Assembly: GCF_030817835.1 (NCBI RefSeq)
Contig: NZ_JAUSZR010000001.1
Span: forward strand, 4,464,001-4,528,000
Length of the DNA stretch: 64,000 nt
Reading direction: 5' to 3'
DNA from: Pseudarthrobacter sp. W1I19
GTDB taxonomy: Bacteria > Actinomycetota > Actinomycetes > Actinomycetales > Micrococcaceae
Part shown: positions 8,156-16,376 of the stretch, one piece after another
Layout of the letters: the number at the start of each line of letters is the position of its first letter
Numbering within the stretch: position 1 is the stretch's first letter
Notes under the pieces: generated by a model
The model's database searches: none
What the model saw: only the letters and a program-made list of their open reading frames with translations
Told to the model about the DNA's origin: nothing
Program-made: the position numbers and the translations under genes

Positions 8156-9196
8156 TTAATCCTTGATGGTCAGGACTACCCTGCCGGGCCGGCCAAGTCG
8201 CGGACCCTCGCTGTAGGCGCGGCGGCCTTCGGCCAGGGGATAGACCGCTGCGACTGTGGGGCGCAGCTGGTTGGCGTCGATCATGTCCGCGATGGTGCTC
8301 AGTTGCCGGCCGTCGGGTGTGACGATGAAGAAGAGGGCTTGGATGTTGCGGCCCTTGGTCAGCGCTTTTTCGACGGGTGCGCCTAATGTGATCAGCCGGG
8401 CCCCGTCATGCATCATCGTCGCGGCTTCTTGGAGCGCGGTTCCGCCGACAGTATCGATGACGACGTCCGCTTCTTGCAGGGCGGCTTGTAGCTTTCCAGT
8501 GCCTGTTTGAACGATTCGGTGGGCACCAAGACTCTCAGCGAAACCGTGGTGGACGGAGCGTATGACTCCGGTAACGATTGCCTGAAGGCTCTTTGCTACT
8601 TGTACCGCGTAGGAGCCGACGCCTCCGCTAGCGCCCAGGACCAGCACGTGTTCCCCCGGCAGGGTGCGTGCCTGCGTGGTCAGCGCCTGCAGTGCGGTCA
8701 ACGCGGCGAGGGGGACGGTTGCCGCTTCGTGATGAGTCAGCGACAGAGGGCGGTGCGCGATGCTTGTCTCCTCTGCCGCGACGTATTCTGCGGCGGCCCC
8801 GTCCCTGTCGAACCCGGGAATGCCGAAAACCTCGTCTCCAAGCACGAATCGCGTGACCTCGGACCCGATTGCTGCGACAACGCCGGAAAACTCGTGTGCG
8901 GGAATAGATGGTGTCCTGTCCTTCCCTTCAGCATTGACGTATGTTTCCGGCCACTGGAACTCGTGGAACGTGATCGCCGTGGCGTGGACTTCGATGAGAA
9001 CGTCCGTCGGGCCAAGCACTGGTAAAGACGCGTCTTCGTAAACAAGGTCATTGCTGCTCCCGGGGGCGTAAATCCGGAGAGCTTTCATGGTTGTCCTGCC
9101 CGCAGGGATGGCACTCCTCGAGATGATGCCGGTACCGGCAGCACTTCCGGGATTGATGGGGTAGGTGTTTGAGGGTTTGCTGGGGTTGGAGGCCAT
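8156..9196 (-). CDS. zinc-independent MDR oxidoreductase (quinone oxidoreductase-like)
   Basis: 346 residues if translation begins at 9196. A second start at 9088 (MKALRIYAPG), with AGGA upstream, would give the usual family length of about 310. Seen: GroES-like N-terminus (PAHEFSGVVAAIGSEV) and Rossmann motif GASGGVGSYAVQVAK. The catalytic zinc ligands of alcohol dehydrogenases are missing, so a quinone oxidoreductase or enoyl-reductase-like NADPH enzyme is likely. It starts 24 bases after the NDH-2 gene, so the two are probably co-transcribed and may share a redox role. Confidence 0.88.
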   Translation of the reverse strand: MASNPSKPSNTYPINPGSAAGTGIISRSAIPAGRTTMKALRIYAPGSSNDLVYEDASLPVLGPTDVLIEVHATAITFHEFQWPETYVNAEGKDRTPSIPAHEFSGVVAAIGSEVTRFVLGDEVFGIPGFDRDGAAAEYVAAEETSIAHRPLSLTHHEAATVPLAALTALQALTTQARTLPGEHVLVLGASGGVGSYAVQVAKSLQAIVTGVIRSVHHGFAESLGAHRIVQTGTGKLQAALQEADVVIDTVGGTALQEAATMMHDGARLITLGAPVEKALTKGRNIQALFFIVTPDGRQLSTIADMIDANQLRPTVAAVYPLAEGRRAYSEGPRLGRPGRVVLTIKD

Positions 9197-9220
9197 GGTC
9201 CTAATCCTCGTGCTTGGTTG

Positions 9221-10603
9221 TTACGCGGGCTGGTGCCCGCTCGGGATGGGCGGTGCAATACCAGTTGTCTCTGGTGATAGCGTGGGCTGGCTGTAGAAGG
9301 TGGCCTCCTTGAAGGTTGCCCGTGGTGTTTCCAGGCCCCGTAGTCCGGCTGTGTCGCGGCCTAGCCAAAAGTTGTTCCACCAGCCCCACAGAACCCGCCA
9401 CTTCCGTTCCCAGGTAGGGATGGCCAGCACATGGTAACCACGGTGGATGACCCAGGCGGGGTATCCCTTGATGACTACTGGCCCGGACTGGAACACGCCG
9501 GTGCCCAGGCCCAAGGTGGCCACGGCGCCCAGGTTGTGGTGGAAGTATTCCCGGGCTTCACCGCCACGCAGGGTATCCCGGATATTGCGGGCAAGCAGCT
9601 TGGCCTGCCTGATCGCATGCTGGGCGTTTGGGACGGTAAATCCTCCGACCCCACCGCCGGAAAGGTCGGGAATGGCCGCAATGTCCCCTGCAACCCATGC
9701 ATCGCGGACCGGGGCGTCGGGGGTGCCCACCCGCAGATCGGAGCGAGCTTTGACGCGGCCCCGCTCGTCGATGGGCAGGTCGGTGTTCCTGGTGATCGCG
9801 GGGTTCGCGATGACACCCGCTGTCCAGATGAGCAATCCTGCCTCAAGCGTCTCGCCGGTCGAAAGGCTGATGAGGCCATCTGCGGCGGATGTTAGCTGGG
9901 AGTTCAGGTGAATCTGGGCGCGGCGTGCGGCGAATTGCCGGAGGACCCACTGACTGGTTCTCTCAGACACTTCCGGCAAGATCCGGTTAGTCGCTTGGAT
10001 CAGATGGAAGTGGGTCTCCGGGAGGGACAGTTCGGGGTAATCGCTAAGTGTCGCGGTGGCAAGCGCCCGCAACTCGCCTAAGGTTTCAATGCCGGCGTAT
10101 CCGCCGCCCACGATTACAACCGTCAGCAGTTTCTCGCGGGCAGGCCCTGGGGGCAGGGCGGCCGCGGTGTCGATGTTGCGCAGCAGCGTGTCGCGGATGA
10201 AGACGGCCTCCTCGATGTTCTTCACCCCGATGGCCCGATCCGTGATACCGGGAACGGGGAATGAACGGGTCACTGCCCCGCTGGTGACCACGACGACGTC
10301 ATAGGTTTCCTGGCTTTGATGCCCGTCAGGGAAATTCAGGGTGGCGGTCTTCGTAGCGTGGTTCAAGTAGGTGACCTTGGCTGTGATGAGCCGGGTCTTC
10401 CTCAAGTGCCTGCGATGGACAATGACACTATGGCGAGCCTCGATCGATCCTGCCAGCACTTCGGGGAGGAACGGCTGATACGTCATATACGGCACGGGGT
10501 CCACCATGGTGACCTGCGCCTCGTCAGGACGCAGGTATTTTTCCAGCCGCCAAGCGGTGTAAAAGCCTGCGTAGCCGCCGCCGATGATGAGGATCTTGCG
10601 CAT
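9221..10603 (-). CDS. ndh: type II NADH dehydrogenase (NDH-2) or related NAD(P)/FAD oxidoreductase
   Basis: 460 residues with two dinucleotide folds: FAD motif GGGYAGFYTAWRLE at 8-21 and NAD motif IVGGGYAGIETLGEL near 165-180. Also seen are the quinone-side motif YMTYQPFLPEVLAG, AGDIAAIPD for FAD contact, and NAQHAIRQAKLLARNI. The C-terminal part (YHVLAIPTWERKWRVL, WWNNFWLGRD) is amphipathic and aromatic, as in membrane-anchored NDH-2 enzymes. NDH-2 oxidises NADH and reduces menaquinone at the inner face of the membrane without pumping protons. This is likely a second ndh copy in an accessory location, followed by an MDR oxidoreductase. Confidence 0.88.
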   Translation of the reverse strand: MRKILIIGGGYAGFYTAWRLEKYLRPDEAQVTMVDPVPYMTYQPFLPEVLAGSIEARHSVIVHRRHLRKTRLITAKVTYLNHATKTATLNFPDGHQSQETYDVVVVTSGAVTRSFPVPGITDRAIGVKNIEEAVFIRDTLLRNIDTAAALPPGPAREKLLTVVIVGGGYAGIETLGELRALATATLSDYPELSLPETHFHLIQATNRILPEVSERTSQWVLRQFAARRAQIHLNSQLTSAADGLISLSTGETLEAGLLIWTAGVIANPAITRNTDLPIDERGRVKARSDLRVGTPDAPVRDAWVAGDIAAIPDLSGGGVGGFTVPNAQHAIRQAKLLARNIRDTLRGGEAREYFHHNLGAVATLGLGTGVFQSGPVVIKGYPAWVIHRGYHVLAIPTWERKWRVLWGWWNNFWLGRDTAGLRGLETPRATFKEATFYSQPTLSPETTGIAPPIPSGHQPA

Positions 10604-10786
10604 CTTAATGCGCCTCCAAAGTTCTCTGGTACTGCTGCTGGTTTGGGATGCCTGCGGCCGATGTCAAGGGTGGACGAGCCACCCCAACGACGGCGAGGGA
10701 CGGCCCTTCCGGCTTTGCCGGGTGGAGCCTAAGAGACTGCATTGGTGAACCCGTTCCGGTGTTGAGCAACCTATGCCTGCCGGGGT

Positions 10787-11257
10787 TCAGTCAGGGGCCA
10801 CTGCGTACGCGCTGCTGATCGCAATGCGGTTGTAGGTGTTGATGACCATTACCACCCACGTCACTGCGGACACCTGCCCGGACGTCAGGTGCGCGACCGC
10901 GGACTCGTAAAGGCCTTTATTCCTGTGGGATTCGTAGATTAGAGTGATGTACTCGGCCAATGCGAGGGCGGAGCGTTCCTGCTCGTCGAAGTAGTTGCTC
11001 TCCCGCCACGCCGAGAGTACGTTCAGGCGCTCAGCGCTCTCACCCTTCTCTAAAGCATCCTTCGAGTGAAGGCGCAGGCAGAAAGCGCACCCATTGATCT
11101 GTGAGGCACGAAGCTTGACGAGCTCGAGGAGCAGTGGAGACAAGCCCTCCTCGAGAGCCGTCGCGTCCGCCAGCTTCGCCACTGGCATCAGGGCCCGATA
11201 AAGCTCCGGGTGCCTGCTTCCGACATTCGTCCGCTTAGTCTTTTCCTTCGTCGCCAT
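10787..11257 (-). CDS. carboxymuconolactone decarboxylase / AhpD-like protein
   Basis: 156 residues from an ATG with GGAGG upstream; longer in-frame starts to 11452 run back into duplicated flanking DNA and are rejected. The AhpD core QINGCAFCLRLH gives the peroxidatic pair C57 and C60 and His64. The later helix SAWRESNYFDEQERSALALAEY is typical. AhpD-like proteins act as disulfide reductants or alkylhydroperoxidases; some are decarboxylases. It is paralogous to the AhpD at 26909-27373 (INGCTYCMRLH) and to the fragment at about 12.3 kb. The decayed TetR lies directly upstream on the same strand, so it has probably lost its original regulator. Confidence 0.9.
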   Translation of the reverse strand: MATKEKTKRTNVGSRHPELYRALMPVAKLADATALEEGLSPLLLELVKLRASQINGCAFCLRLHSKDALEKGESAERLNVLSAWRESNYFDEQERSALALAEYITLIYESHRNKGLYESAVAHLTSGQVSAVTWVVMVINTYNRIAISSAYAVAPD

Positions 11258-11436
11258 GCTTTTCGATCCTCCGGTGGGTGGTATTTCAGCGCTTGTTCCT
11301 GCGCTGGTTCCAGCATCCCGCCACGGGCCATAACCGGGACAAGGAATGAAACGAAACGGTCCCGATCGTTCCACTGCAACTCGAGGCGGAGCCCACCAAA
11401 GCAACCGAGGGCGCCCAGGCGCCGGAAGTGCCCGTC

Positions 11437-11946
11437 TTAAGCTCGGGCGCATAGTTCTCGAGGTAGGACGGAGAGGCCGTTCCGTCGATCGCGAAACGGT
11501 TCAGGTGTCGCCCGCAACCGCCCGTCGATGTCCTCTCCGGTAGCAACTAATCGGTGGTGGATCGAGCCATAAACCGGATCGATGACCATCACAATGTCGA
11601 CATTGTCGCGGATCTGTCCTCGACGCTGCCCCAGTCGCAGGATCGTGAGGAACCCGCCGGCGCTCCCGCAGCAGTATCTGCCGAAAACTTGACCGCGAAT
11701 TTTCGCTGCGGATTGCCTCAGCCAACAAGTTGGCGGCTGTCGACGCCGCCCCACCAACCTTCAGGCAATAGGTCAAGGCAGCCAGGTGTGAGTGCAAATA
11801 CATGGTCGACCAGGACGCTGGCTGCCTTCAATATGCGCGTACGCACCTCAGCTTTGTGGAAGCAATCAAGGGATGCGCCGGGTCTGCACTACAACGCGGC
11901 GCCACGTGGACACCGGGCCCAAACCGCGGAGCGTTCACCCGCAATT
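11437..11946 (-). pseudogene. decayed TetR regulator lacking its DNA-binding helices
   Basis: Broken copy of the TetR at 4554-5258. Pieces in different frames match it: RFGPGVHVAPRCSADPAHP (N-terminal), GGAASTAANLLAEAIRSE, GFLTILRLGQRRGQIRDNVD, then RFAIDGTASPSYLENYAPE at the C-terminus. At least two frameshifts lie near 11515-11525 and 11665-11690. An internal deletion of about 165 bases near 11801 joins sequence equal to 4921 and 5090 of the intact copy and removes exactly the helix-turn-helix coding part. The region downstream (to about 11290) also matches DNA downstream of the intact gene, so the unit arose by segmental duplication. Confidence 0.85.
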
Positions 11947-11999
11947 CTCCTGAAGACCGGATACCCGCACTGCTGCTTGGTGGCTCGAAGCACCAACAG

Positions 12000-12245
12000 C
12001 TAAATTTTTCTGAAAGGAAGCCCGTAGGGGCCACCGGCATAAACAAGCCTATACACCGTAGAAGCCTGAACGTCGATTAACTTACGGTCACCTGCCAAGG
12101 TGCGTATCCAAAATATGCCAAGGTCGCGCGCAACTGTTTCCACGGTTCCTTGCCAGACGACGCCCGCTCCGCTGAAGGCCTCCACCTGATCTCCAGGTGT
12201 GAGCAGGGGCAGGGCTTGCACCTGGATTCTTGAGATTCGGTCCAT
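12000..12245 (-). CDS. small protein of unknown function
   Basis: 81 residues, not recognised. The core (LTPGDQVEAFSGAGVVWQGT, LGIFWIRTLAGDRKLIDV) looks like a small beta-barrel, with a charged C-terminus. There is no signal peptide or membrane segment. A purine-rich AAAGGAAAG lies about 13 bases before the ATG, a little far. It sits between the TetR pseudogene and the AhpD remnant. Its composition and strand pattern look coding, but support is modest. Confidence 0.5.
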   Translation of the reverse strand: MDRISRIQVQALPLLTPGDQVEAFSGAGVVWQGTVETVARDLGIFWIRTLAGDRKLIDVQASTVYRLVYAGGPYGLPFRKI

Positions 12246-12289
12246 CAGCGTGGCTGCTTTCCTTTGCTTTTAGACTGTCACGGCTTTGT

Positions 12290-12470
12290 CAGTGAGCCGC
12301 TGCTGGCTGCGGTGATCCCAGCCTCCTCGGCGGCAGCCTCGGCCAGTTTCGACTGCATGATAGCCGTCTTGTACAACTCCGCATTTTCTTTACCTACGTT
12401 GATGGATATGACAGACAGTGGGTCAAGTGTCCTGTTCAGTTGTGCACGGAAGGTGAAGGTAACGCATGGG
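12290..12470 (-). pseudogene. AhpD 5'-end remnant
   Basis: The frame reads VGKENAELYKTAIMQSKLAE, nearly the N-terminus of the intact AhpD at 26909 (VGKEHGELYKTAIMQSKQAE), then loses the match after AAAEEAGI. About 40 bases upstream of the start also match DNA just before the 26909 gene. The CxxC core is absent. It is a third, truncated member of the AhpD family in this window. Confidence 0.75.
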
Positions 12471-12667
12471 GATATAACGAGGTTGGCGGGAATTTTGAGT
12501 TCTACTTCGATGACAAAGGGGCGCAGCAAGTGGCCGACCTGTGCATCAGCAATACACCGGCCAGTTTGCGGACTACTTCGGGAACGCCTAACTTGCTGGG
12601 GCGGAGACGAAAGGGCGGGTCAGAGGGCATTCCCAACCTCAAGGCCTCCCAAGTAGGCGGCAGCCCG

Positions 12668-13426
12668 TCAGATCCAGGCCGGTGCCGGGGGCGTCGGGGT
12701 GGCCGGTCCGCCGTCGTGCCGTGCAGTGGTTCCGTCCGTCCCCCGCCCGGTCGCCCACTGAGCAATGGCAGGCAGCGAACCTGACACCACCGTGGGTGAC
12801 ATGCCCGCGCTGTCGCCGAATGTCAGCGGCGAAGTCCCGCCGGTGATCTCGACCACCAGGCCCTTGTCCGTTCCGCGGGCGTGCCAAGCGCTCGTGATGT
12901 CGGTGAGGAGGCGTTCCAGGACGGGTGCGGGGATGTCCTTGAACGTGGCGCCGTTGTTCAGGTCCACCGCATGCACCCAGACCTCGCGGGTGCGCATCCA
13001 GACGGTCTCCTCCGCCGGGACGGTCCTGCCCTGGACGGTCTTAACCTTGTGGTGCCAGGAGTCCGCGGCCAGGTCGCGCCATTCGACGTTCAGGTGCACG
13101 GCGGAATGGTCGAAGAGGTTCCGTAGGGCGATGGGGCTGAGCGTGGCACCAAAACCGATCTCATGGTTGCGCACCTCAACGGAAGGGTACATCGGGGTCT
13201 CAACTCCGGTGGCCGCCCATTCGATCAGCCGGGCGATGGCGCGGGCGTTGTAGCCCACGTGGGCCACAACGTGCCGGCGGGTCCAGCCGGGCAGCAGCGA
13301 GTCGTCGTCGAGTTCTGCGTCGGTGAGCTCGTTGAGCTTGCGGGCGAAGAACGCGGTGCCCCGGCGCGCCTGCAGGAGTTGTTCCTGCAGGCGCGGGTCG
13401 GTGGTCTGGTCGTGGCGGGCAACCAT
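12668..13426 (-). CDS. mycothiol-dependent maleylpyruvate isomerase
   Basis: 252 residues from the ATG that overlaps the fumarylpyruvate hydrolase stop (TGATG); longer upstream starts are out of the question because they read through that gene. The N-terminal MDMPI domain includes LPGWTRRHVVAHVGYNARAI with the first metal His, and later helices with EWRD and MRTREVWVHAVDL. The protein isomerises maleylpyruvate to fumarylpyruvate using mycothiol, the actinobacterial thiol, with a divalent metal. Its position after fumarylpyruvate hydrolase and gentisate dioxygenase makes the assignment firm at pathway level. Confidence 0.88.
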   Translation of the reverse strand: MVARHDQTTDPRLQEQLLQARRGTAFFARKLNELTDAELDDDSLLPGWTRRHVVAHVGYNARAIARLIEWAATGVETPMYPSVEVRNHEIGFGATLSPIALRNLFDHSAVHLNVEWRDLAADSWHHKVKTVQGRTVPAEETVWMRTREVWVHAVDLNNGATFKDIPAPVLERLLTDITSAWHARGTDKGLVVEITGGTSPLTFGDSAGMSPTVVSGSLPAIAQWATGRGTDGTTARHDGGPATPTPPAPAWI

Positions 13427-14265
13427 CAGGCTTCCTTGATGACGCGGTTCTTCAGCTGGCCCAGGCCCTCGATGGTGGTGACCAGGATCTGGCCTTCCTG
13501 CAGGTACCGTTTGGGGTCCTGCGCGTGGCCCACACCGCCGGGGGTGCCGGTGGCGATCACGTCGCCCGGGTTCAGGGTGATGATGGTGGAGATGTAGGAG
13601 ACGAGGAATTCCGGGGTGAAGACCAGGTCCGAGGTAGGGGTGGACTGCTGGAGGTCCCCGTCCACGGCCGAAGTCATGAGCGGACCCGCAGTGAATTCGT
13701 CTTTGGTGACCAGGGCGGGGCCGAAGGGGGTGGACTTTTCCCAGGTTTTGCCCTGCAGCCACTGGATGGTGCGGAACTGGTAGTCCCGCATGGACACGTC
13801 GTTGAGGACGGCGTAGCCGGCGATGTGGTCCGCAGCGTCTGCTTCAGCGATGCGGCGGCCCTGTTTGCCGATGATGACGGCGAGTTCGGCTTCCCAGTCC
13901 ACAGTGTCGGATTCCTGGGGAAGGGCCAGGTCGTCGTTGGGGCCGATCAGGGATTCGGCGTACTTGGCGAACAGGGTGGGGTACTCGGGGACTTCCCGGC
14001 CCATTTCCTTGATGTGGTTGCGGTAGTTGTGCCCCACGCAGATGATTTTGCCGGGGGCGGGTACGACGGCGGCAAGGTCCGCGCCGTCGAGGGCGTGCGT
14101 TGCGCCGTTGGCCGCCTTCGCCGTGGCTTCCCAAGCGGGGTCCTGCAGCAGGGCGCCGACGTCGGCGAAGCCGGGGATCTCGGTGAGGGTGTCGCCGTCC
14201 TGGCGCACCGCCACGGTGCCCTTGGTTCCGGCGCCGTCGGAAGTTCGGAGGGTGAGGAGTTTCAT
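13426..14265 (-). CDS. fumarylpyruvate hydrolase (FAH family)
   Basis: 279 residues of the fumarylacetoacetate hydrolase family. Seen: GKIICVGHNYRNHIKEMG, the metal ligands in DTVDWEAELAVIIGK, then AGYAVLNDVSMRDYQ and the end GDVIATGTPGGVG. It would split fumarylpyruvate into fumarate and pyruvate, the last step of the gentisate route. The start overlaps the gentisate dioxygenase stop by one base (TAATG) and its own stop overlaps the isomerase start, so the three genes are translationally coupled. A generic 2-keto-4-pentenoate-type FAH hydrolase is the alternative, but context favours fumarylpyruvate. Confidence 0.9.
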   Translation of the reverse strand: MKLLTLRTSDGAGTKGTVAVRQDGDTLTEIPGFADVGALLQDPAWEATAKAANGATHALDGADLAAVVPAPGKIICVGHNYRNHIKEMGREVPEYPTLFAKYAESLIGPNDDLALPQESDTVDWEAELAVIIGKQGRRIAEADAADHIAGYAVLNDVSMRDYQFRTIQWLQGKTWEKSTPFGPALVTKDEFTAGPLMTSAVDGDLQQSTPTSDLVFTPEFLVSYISTIITLNPGDVIATGTPGGVGHAQDPKRYLQEGQILVTTIEGLGQLKNRVIKEA

Positions 14266-15395
14266 TACTTGGTGCGTCCTTCGATGTAGGTGCGGTTGAA
14301 GTTCAGGCGCTCGAAAATGGGGGCGTCGCTGAAGCGGAAAAGATCGAATTCCGTCTCGGCGTGGAGTGACCAGGCGGCCCAGGACGGGACCACGAACAGG
14401 TCGCCCTTGGCCAGCTGCCTGGTTTCGCCGTTCAGGACCACAGAGCCGGTGCCTTCGAAGACCTGCCAGACGCTGGAGCCCACCTCGTGGACGGTGTCCG
14501 TGGCGGCGCCGGCGCGGAGGCGGTGGAACTCGGCCCGGATGGTGGGCATCACGTCCCCGCCGGTGGTGGGGTTGGTGAACCGGACGGCGGCGTGGCCCTG
14601 CGAGACGGTGGCGGGGTGCCCCTCGTCCTCCAGGAGCAACTGCTCACGCAGCGCGGCGTCCGTGTGATTCCACCGGTAGGCAGCGATCGGGGAACTGGCG
14701 GTGTCATCCAGGCCCGAGAGCGGGCGCAGGCCGGGGTGCGCCCAGAGCCGCTCGGAGCGGGAGATGTCCGGGGTCGCTTCGTCGGTGACGCGCTCGGTGC
14801 CGAACTCGAAGAACGCGGCGTCGACGTAGTGCACAAACGGAATGTCCAGGCCGTCGATCCAGGCCATCGGCTGATCGGTGTCGTTGTGGTGCCCGTGGAA
14901 GTTCCACCCCGGGGTGAGCAGGAAATCCCCGCGGGACATCCGCACCGGGTCCCCGTTCACCACGGTCCACACGCCCTCGCCCTCCACCACGAACCGGAAC
15001 GCGTTCTGCGAATGCCGGTGTTCCGGTGCTGTTTCCCGGCCGCCCAGGTACTGGATCGCCGCCCACAACGTCGGGGTGGCGTATGGGGTGCCGGCCAGGC
15101 CGGGGTTCGCCAACGCAATCGCCCGGCGTTCCCCGCCGCGGCCCACCGGAACCAAGTCCCCGGCCCGGGCCGCCAACGGATACAGATCACTCCACCGCCA
15201 CACATGCGGCACAGCCTTCGGGCTCGGAACCATCGGCATCAAATCACCGATCTCCGTCCACAACGGAACCAGGTTCTCCTTCCCGAAATCCTTATACAAC
15301 TGCTCCAGCTGCGCAGCCTCCTCCGGAGTGGGCTCCGGCATGACGTGGCTGGCGGCGACTGATTCGTGGGTCGCATTCTCGGCGCTGATGGACAC
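14265..15395 (-). CDS. gentisate 1,2-dioxygenase
   Basis: 376-residue bicupin. The first cupin carries the iron ligands in APEHRHSQNAFRFVVEGEG and PGWNFHGHHN; the second, degenerate cupin spans HEVGSSVWQVFEGTGSVVL to WAAWSLHAETEFDLF. The N-terminal helix region (EEAAQLEQLYKDFGKENLVP) is typical. It opens the ring of gentisate with O2 between C1 and C2 to give maleylpyruvate. It is the first gene of the gentisate operon and lies downstream of the IclR gene, on the same strand, 98 bases away. The substituted 1-hydroxy-2-naphthoate dioxygenases are the nearest alternative. Confidence 0.93.
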   Translation of the reverse strand: MSISAENATHESVAASHVMPEPTPEEAAQLEQLYKDFGKENLVPLWTEIGDLMPMVPSPKAVPHVWRWSDLYPLAARAGDLVPVGRGGERRAIALANPGLAGTPYATPTLWAAIQYLGGRETAPEHRHSQNAFRFVVEGEGVWTVVNGDPVRMSRGDFLLTPGWNFHGHHNDTDQPMAWIDGLDIPFVHYVDAAFFEFGTERVTDEATPDISRSERLWAHPGLRPLSGLDDTASSPIAAYRWNHTDAALREQLLLEDEGHPATVSQGHAAVRFTNPTTGGDVMPTIRAEFHRLRAGAATDTVHEVGSSVWQVFEGTGSVVLNGETRQLAKGDLFVVPSWAAWSLHAETEFDLFRFSDAPIFERLNFNRTYIEGRTK

Positions 15396-15493
15396 GTGGG
15401 CCTCCTGGTATGAACAAGCTAGATCGGCTTGTCAAAGGCTAGGCAGCCCATCAGGTTTTTCACAGTCTTTTCTGGCCTGTAGAAATTCTGGTT

Positions 15494-16291
15494 CTAAGTA
15501 GCATCGGACGGGTTGGCTGCGATGTCAATCTCAAGCTGACGGCGGGTCTCGTCCATGATGTGCACCAGGCCAGCGTCGAACAATGGTCGGATACGCGCGA
15601 CGGGAGTGGCGACACTGAACGCCCCTACGACATCCCCACTGGCATTGTGAAGAGCCATTCCCAAGGCGCCTATTCCGTCTTCTGTGCCTTCGAAGTTCGC
15701 GGCGAAGCCATTCCTCCGAATCGTTTCCAGCTCGTGGAGGAATGCAGGGTATTCCGAATCCAGGATGTGGTCACCCCCGATTTCAGCGCTGCTGGTGCTG
15801 AAGAGTTTCCTGACCATTTCGGGGTCGAGCTCGGCCAGCATTGCCTTACCCCCCGACGCCTTGTTGGCTGGCATAACGCTGCCCTGTCGGTCGCCGACCC
15901 GCAACGCATTTTTTCCTTCCACGGTGGCCAAGAACCTCACCTTAGTGCCGACTCGAACCATCAGGTTGACGGTTTCATTGACACGTCCTGCGAGAATCTC
16001 CATGTGCGGCTGGGCAACCGTTCGGAGCAGCCTGGTCCAACCCAACCCCGCGGGCCCAACCCCGATGGCTACTCCGGGGACGTAACTGCGTGATTCGTCC
16101 TGAACAGCGAACCCCCGATAGACCAGCATGGCCAGCAAGCGGTGGGCGGTGGAAGGCGCCACACCGAGCTCCTTGGCGGCATCCTTGAGCCGCAAACTGC
16201 CGCCATCCCGAAGCAGCTGCAACAGGCGCAACGCATTGTCCACGGCCTCTATGGGATACATGGGCTTCTTCTGCAAGGGAGGGTTCTGCAT
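15494..16291 (-). CDS. IclR-family regulator of the gentisate genes
   Basis: 265 residues. Winged helix near the N-terminus (LRLKDAAKELGVAPSTAHRLLAML), followed by the IclR effector domain (MVRVGTKVRFLATVEG, GSVMPANKASGGKAMLAEL). No clear ribosome site precedes 16291; a start at 16261 (MYPIEAVDN) is equally plausible. It is divergent from the 3-hydroxybenzoate hydroxylase gene with an 85-base shared promoter region and lies upstream of the gentisate operon. It therefore most likely controls both, with 3-hydroxybenzoate or gentisate as inducer (inference). Confidence 0.9.
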   Translation of the reverse strand: MQNPPLQKKPMYPIEAVDNALRLLQLLRDGGSLRLKDAAKELGVAPSTAHRLLAMLVYRGFAVQDESRSYVPGVAIGVGPAGLGWTRLLRTVAQPHMEILAGRVNETVNLMVRVGTKVRFLATVEGKNALRVGDRQGSVMPANKASGGKAMLAELDPEMVRKLFSTSSAEIGGDHILDSEYPAFLHELETIRRNGFAANFEGTEDGIGALGMALHNASGDVVGAFSVATPVARIRPLFDAGLVHIMDETRRQLEIDIAANPSDAT

Positions 16292-16376
16292 ATCAGAATT
16301 GTATTGCTACTAGATGGAAGTGTCAGGGAAGTTTGGTCTTAACGAACACAACTGATCTACTTTTTTAGGAGTCTGC

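Noticed and set aside
13427-13762. N-terminal extension of the maleylpyruvate isomerase
   Set aside because: It overlaps the fumarylpyruvate hydrolase gene in another frame; the TGATG overlap marks the true start.
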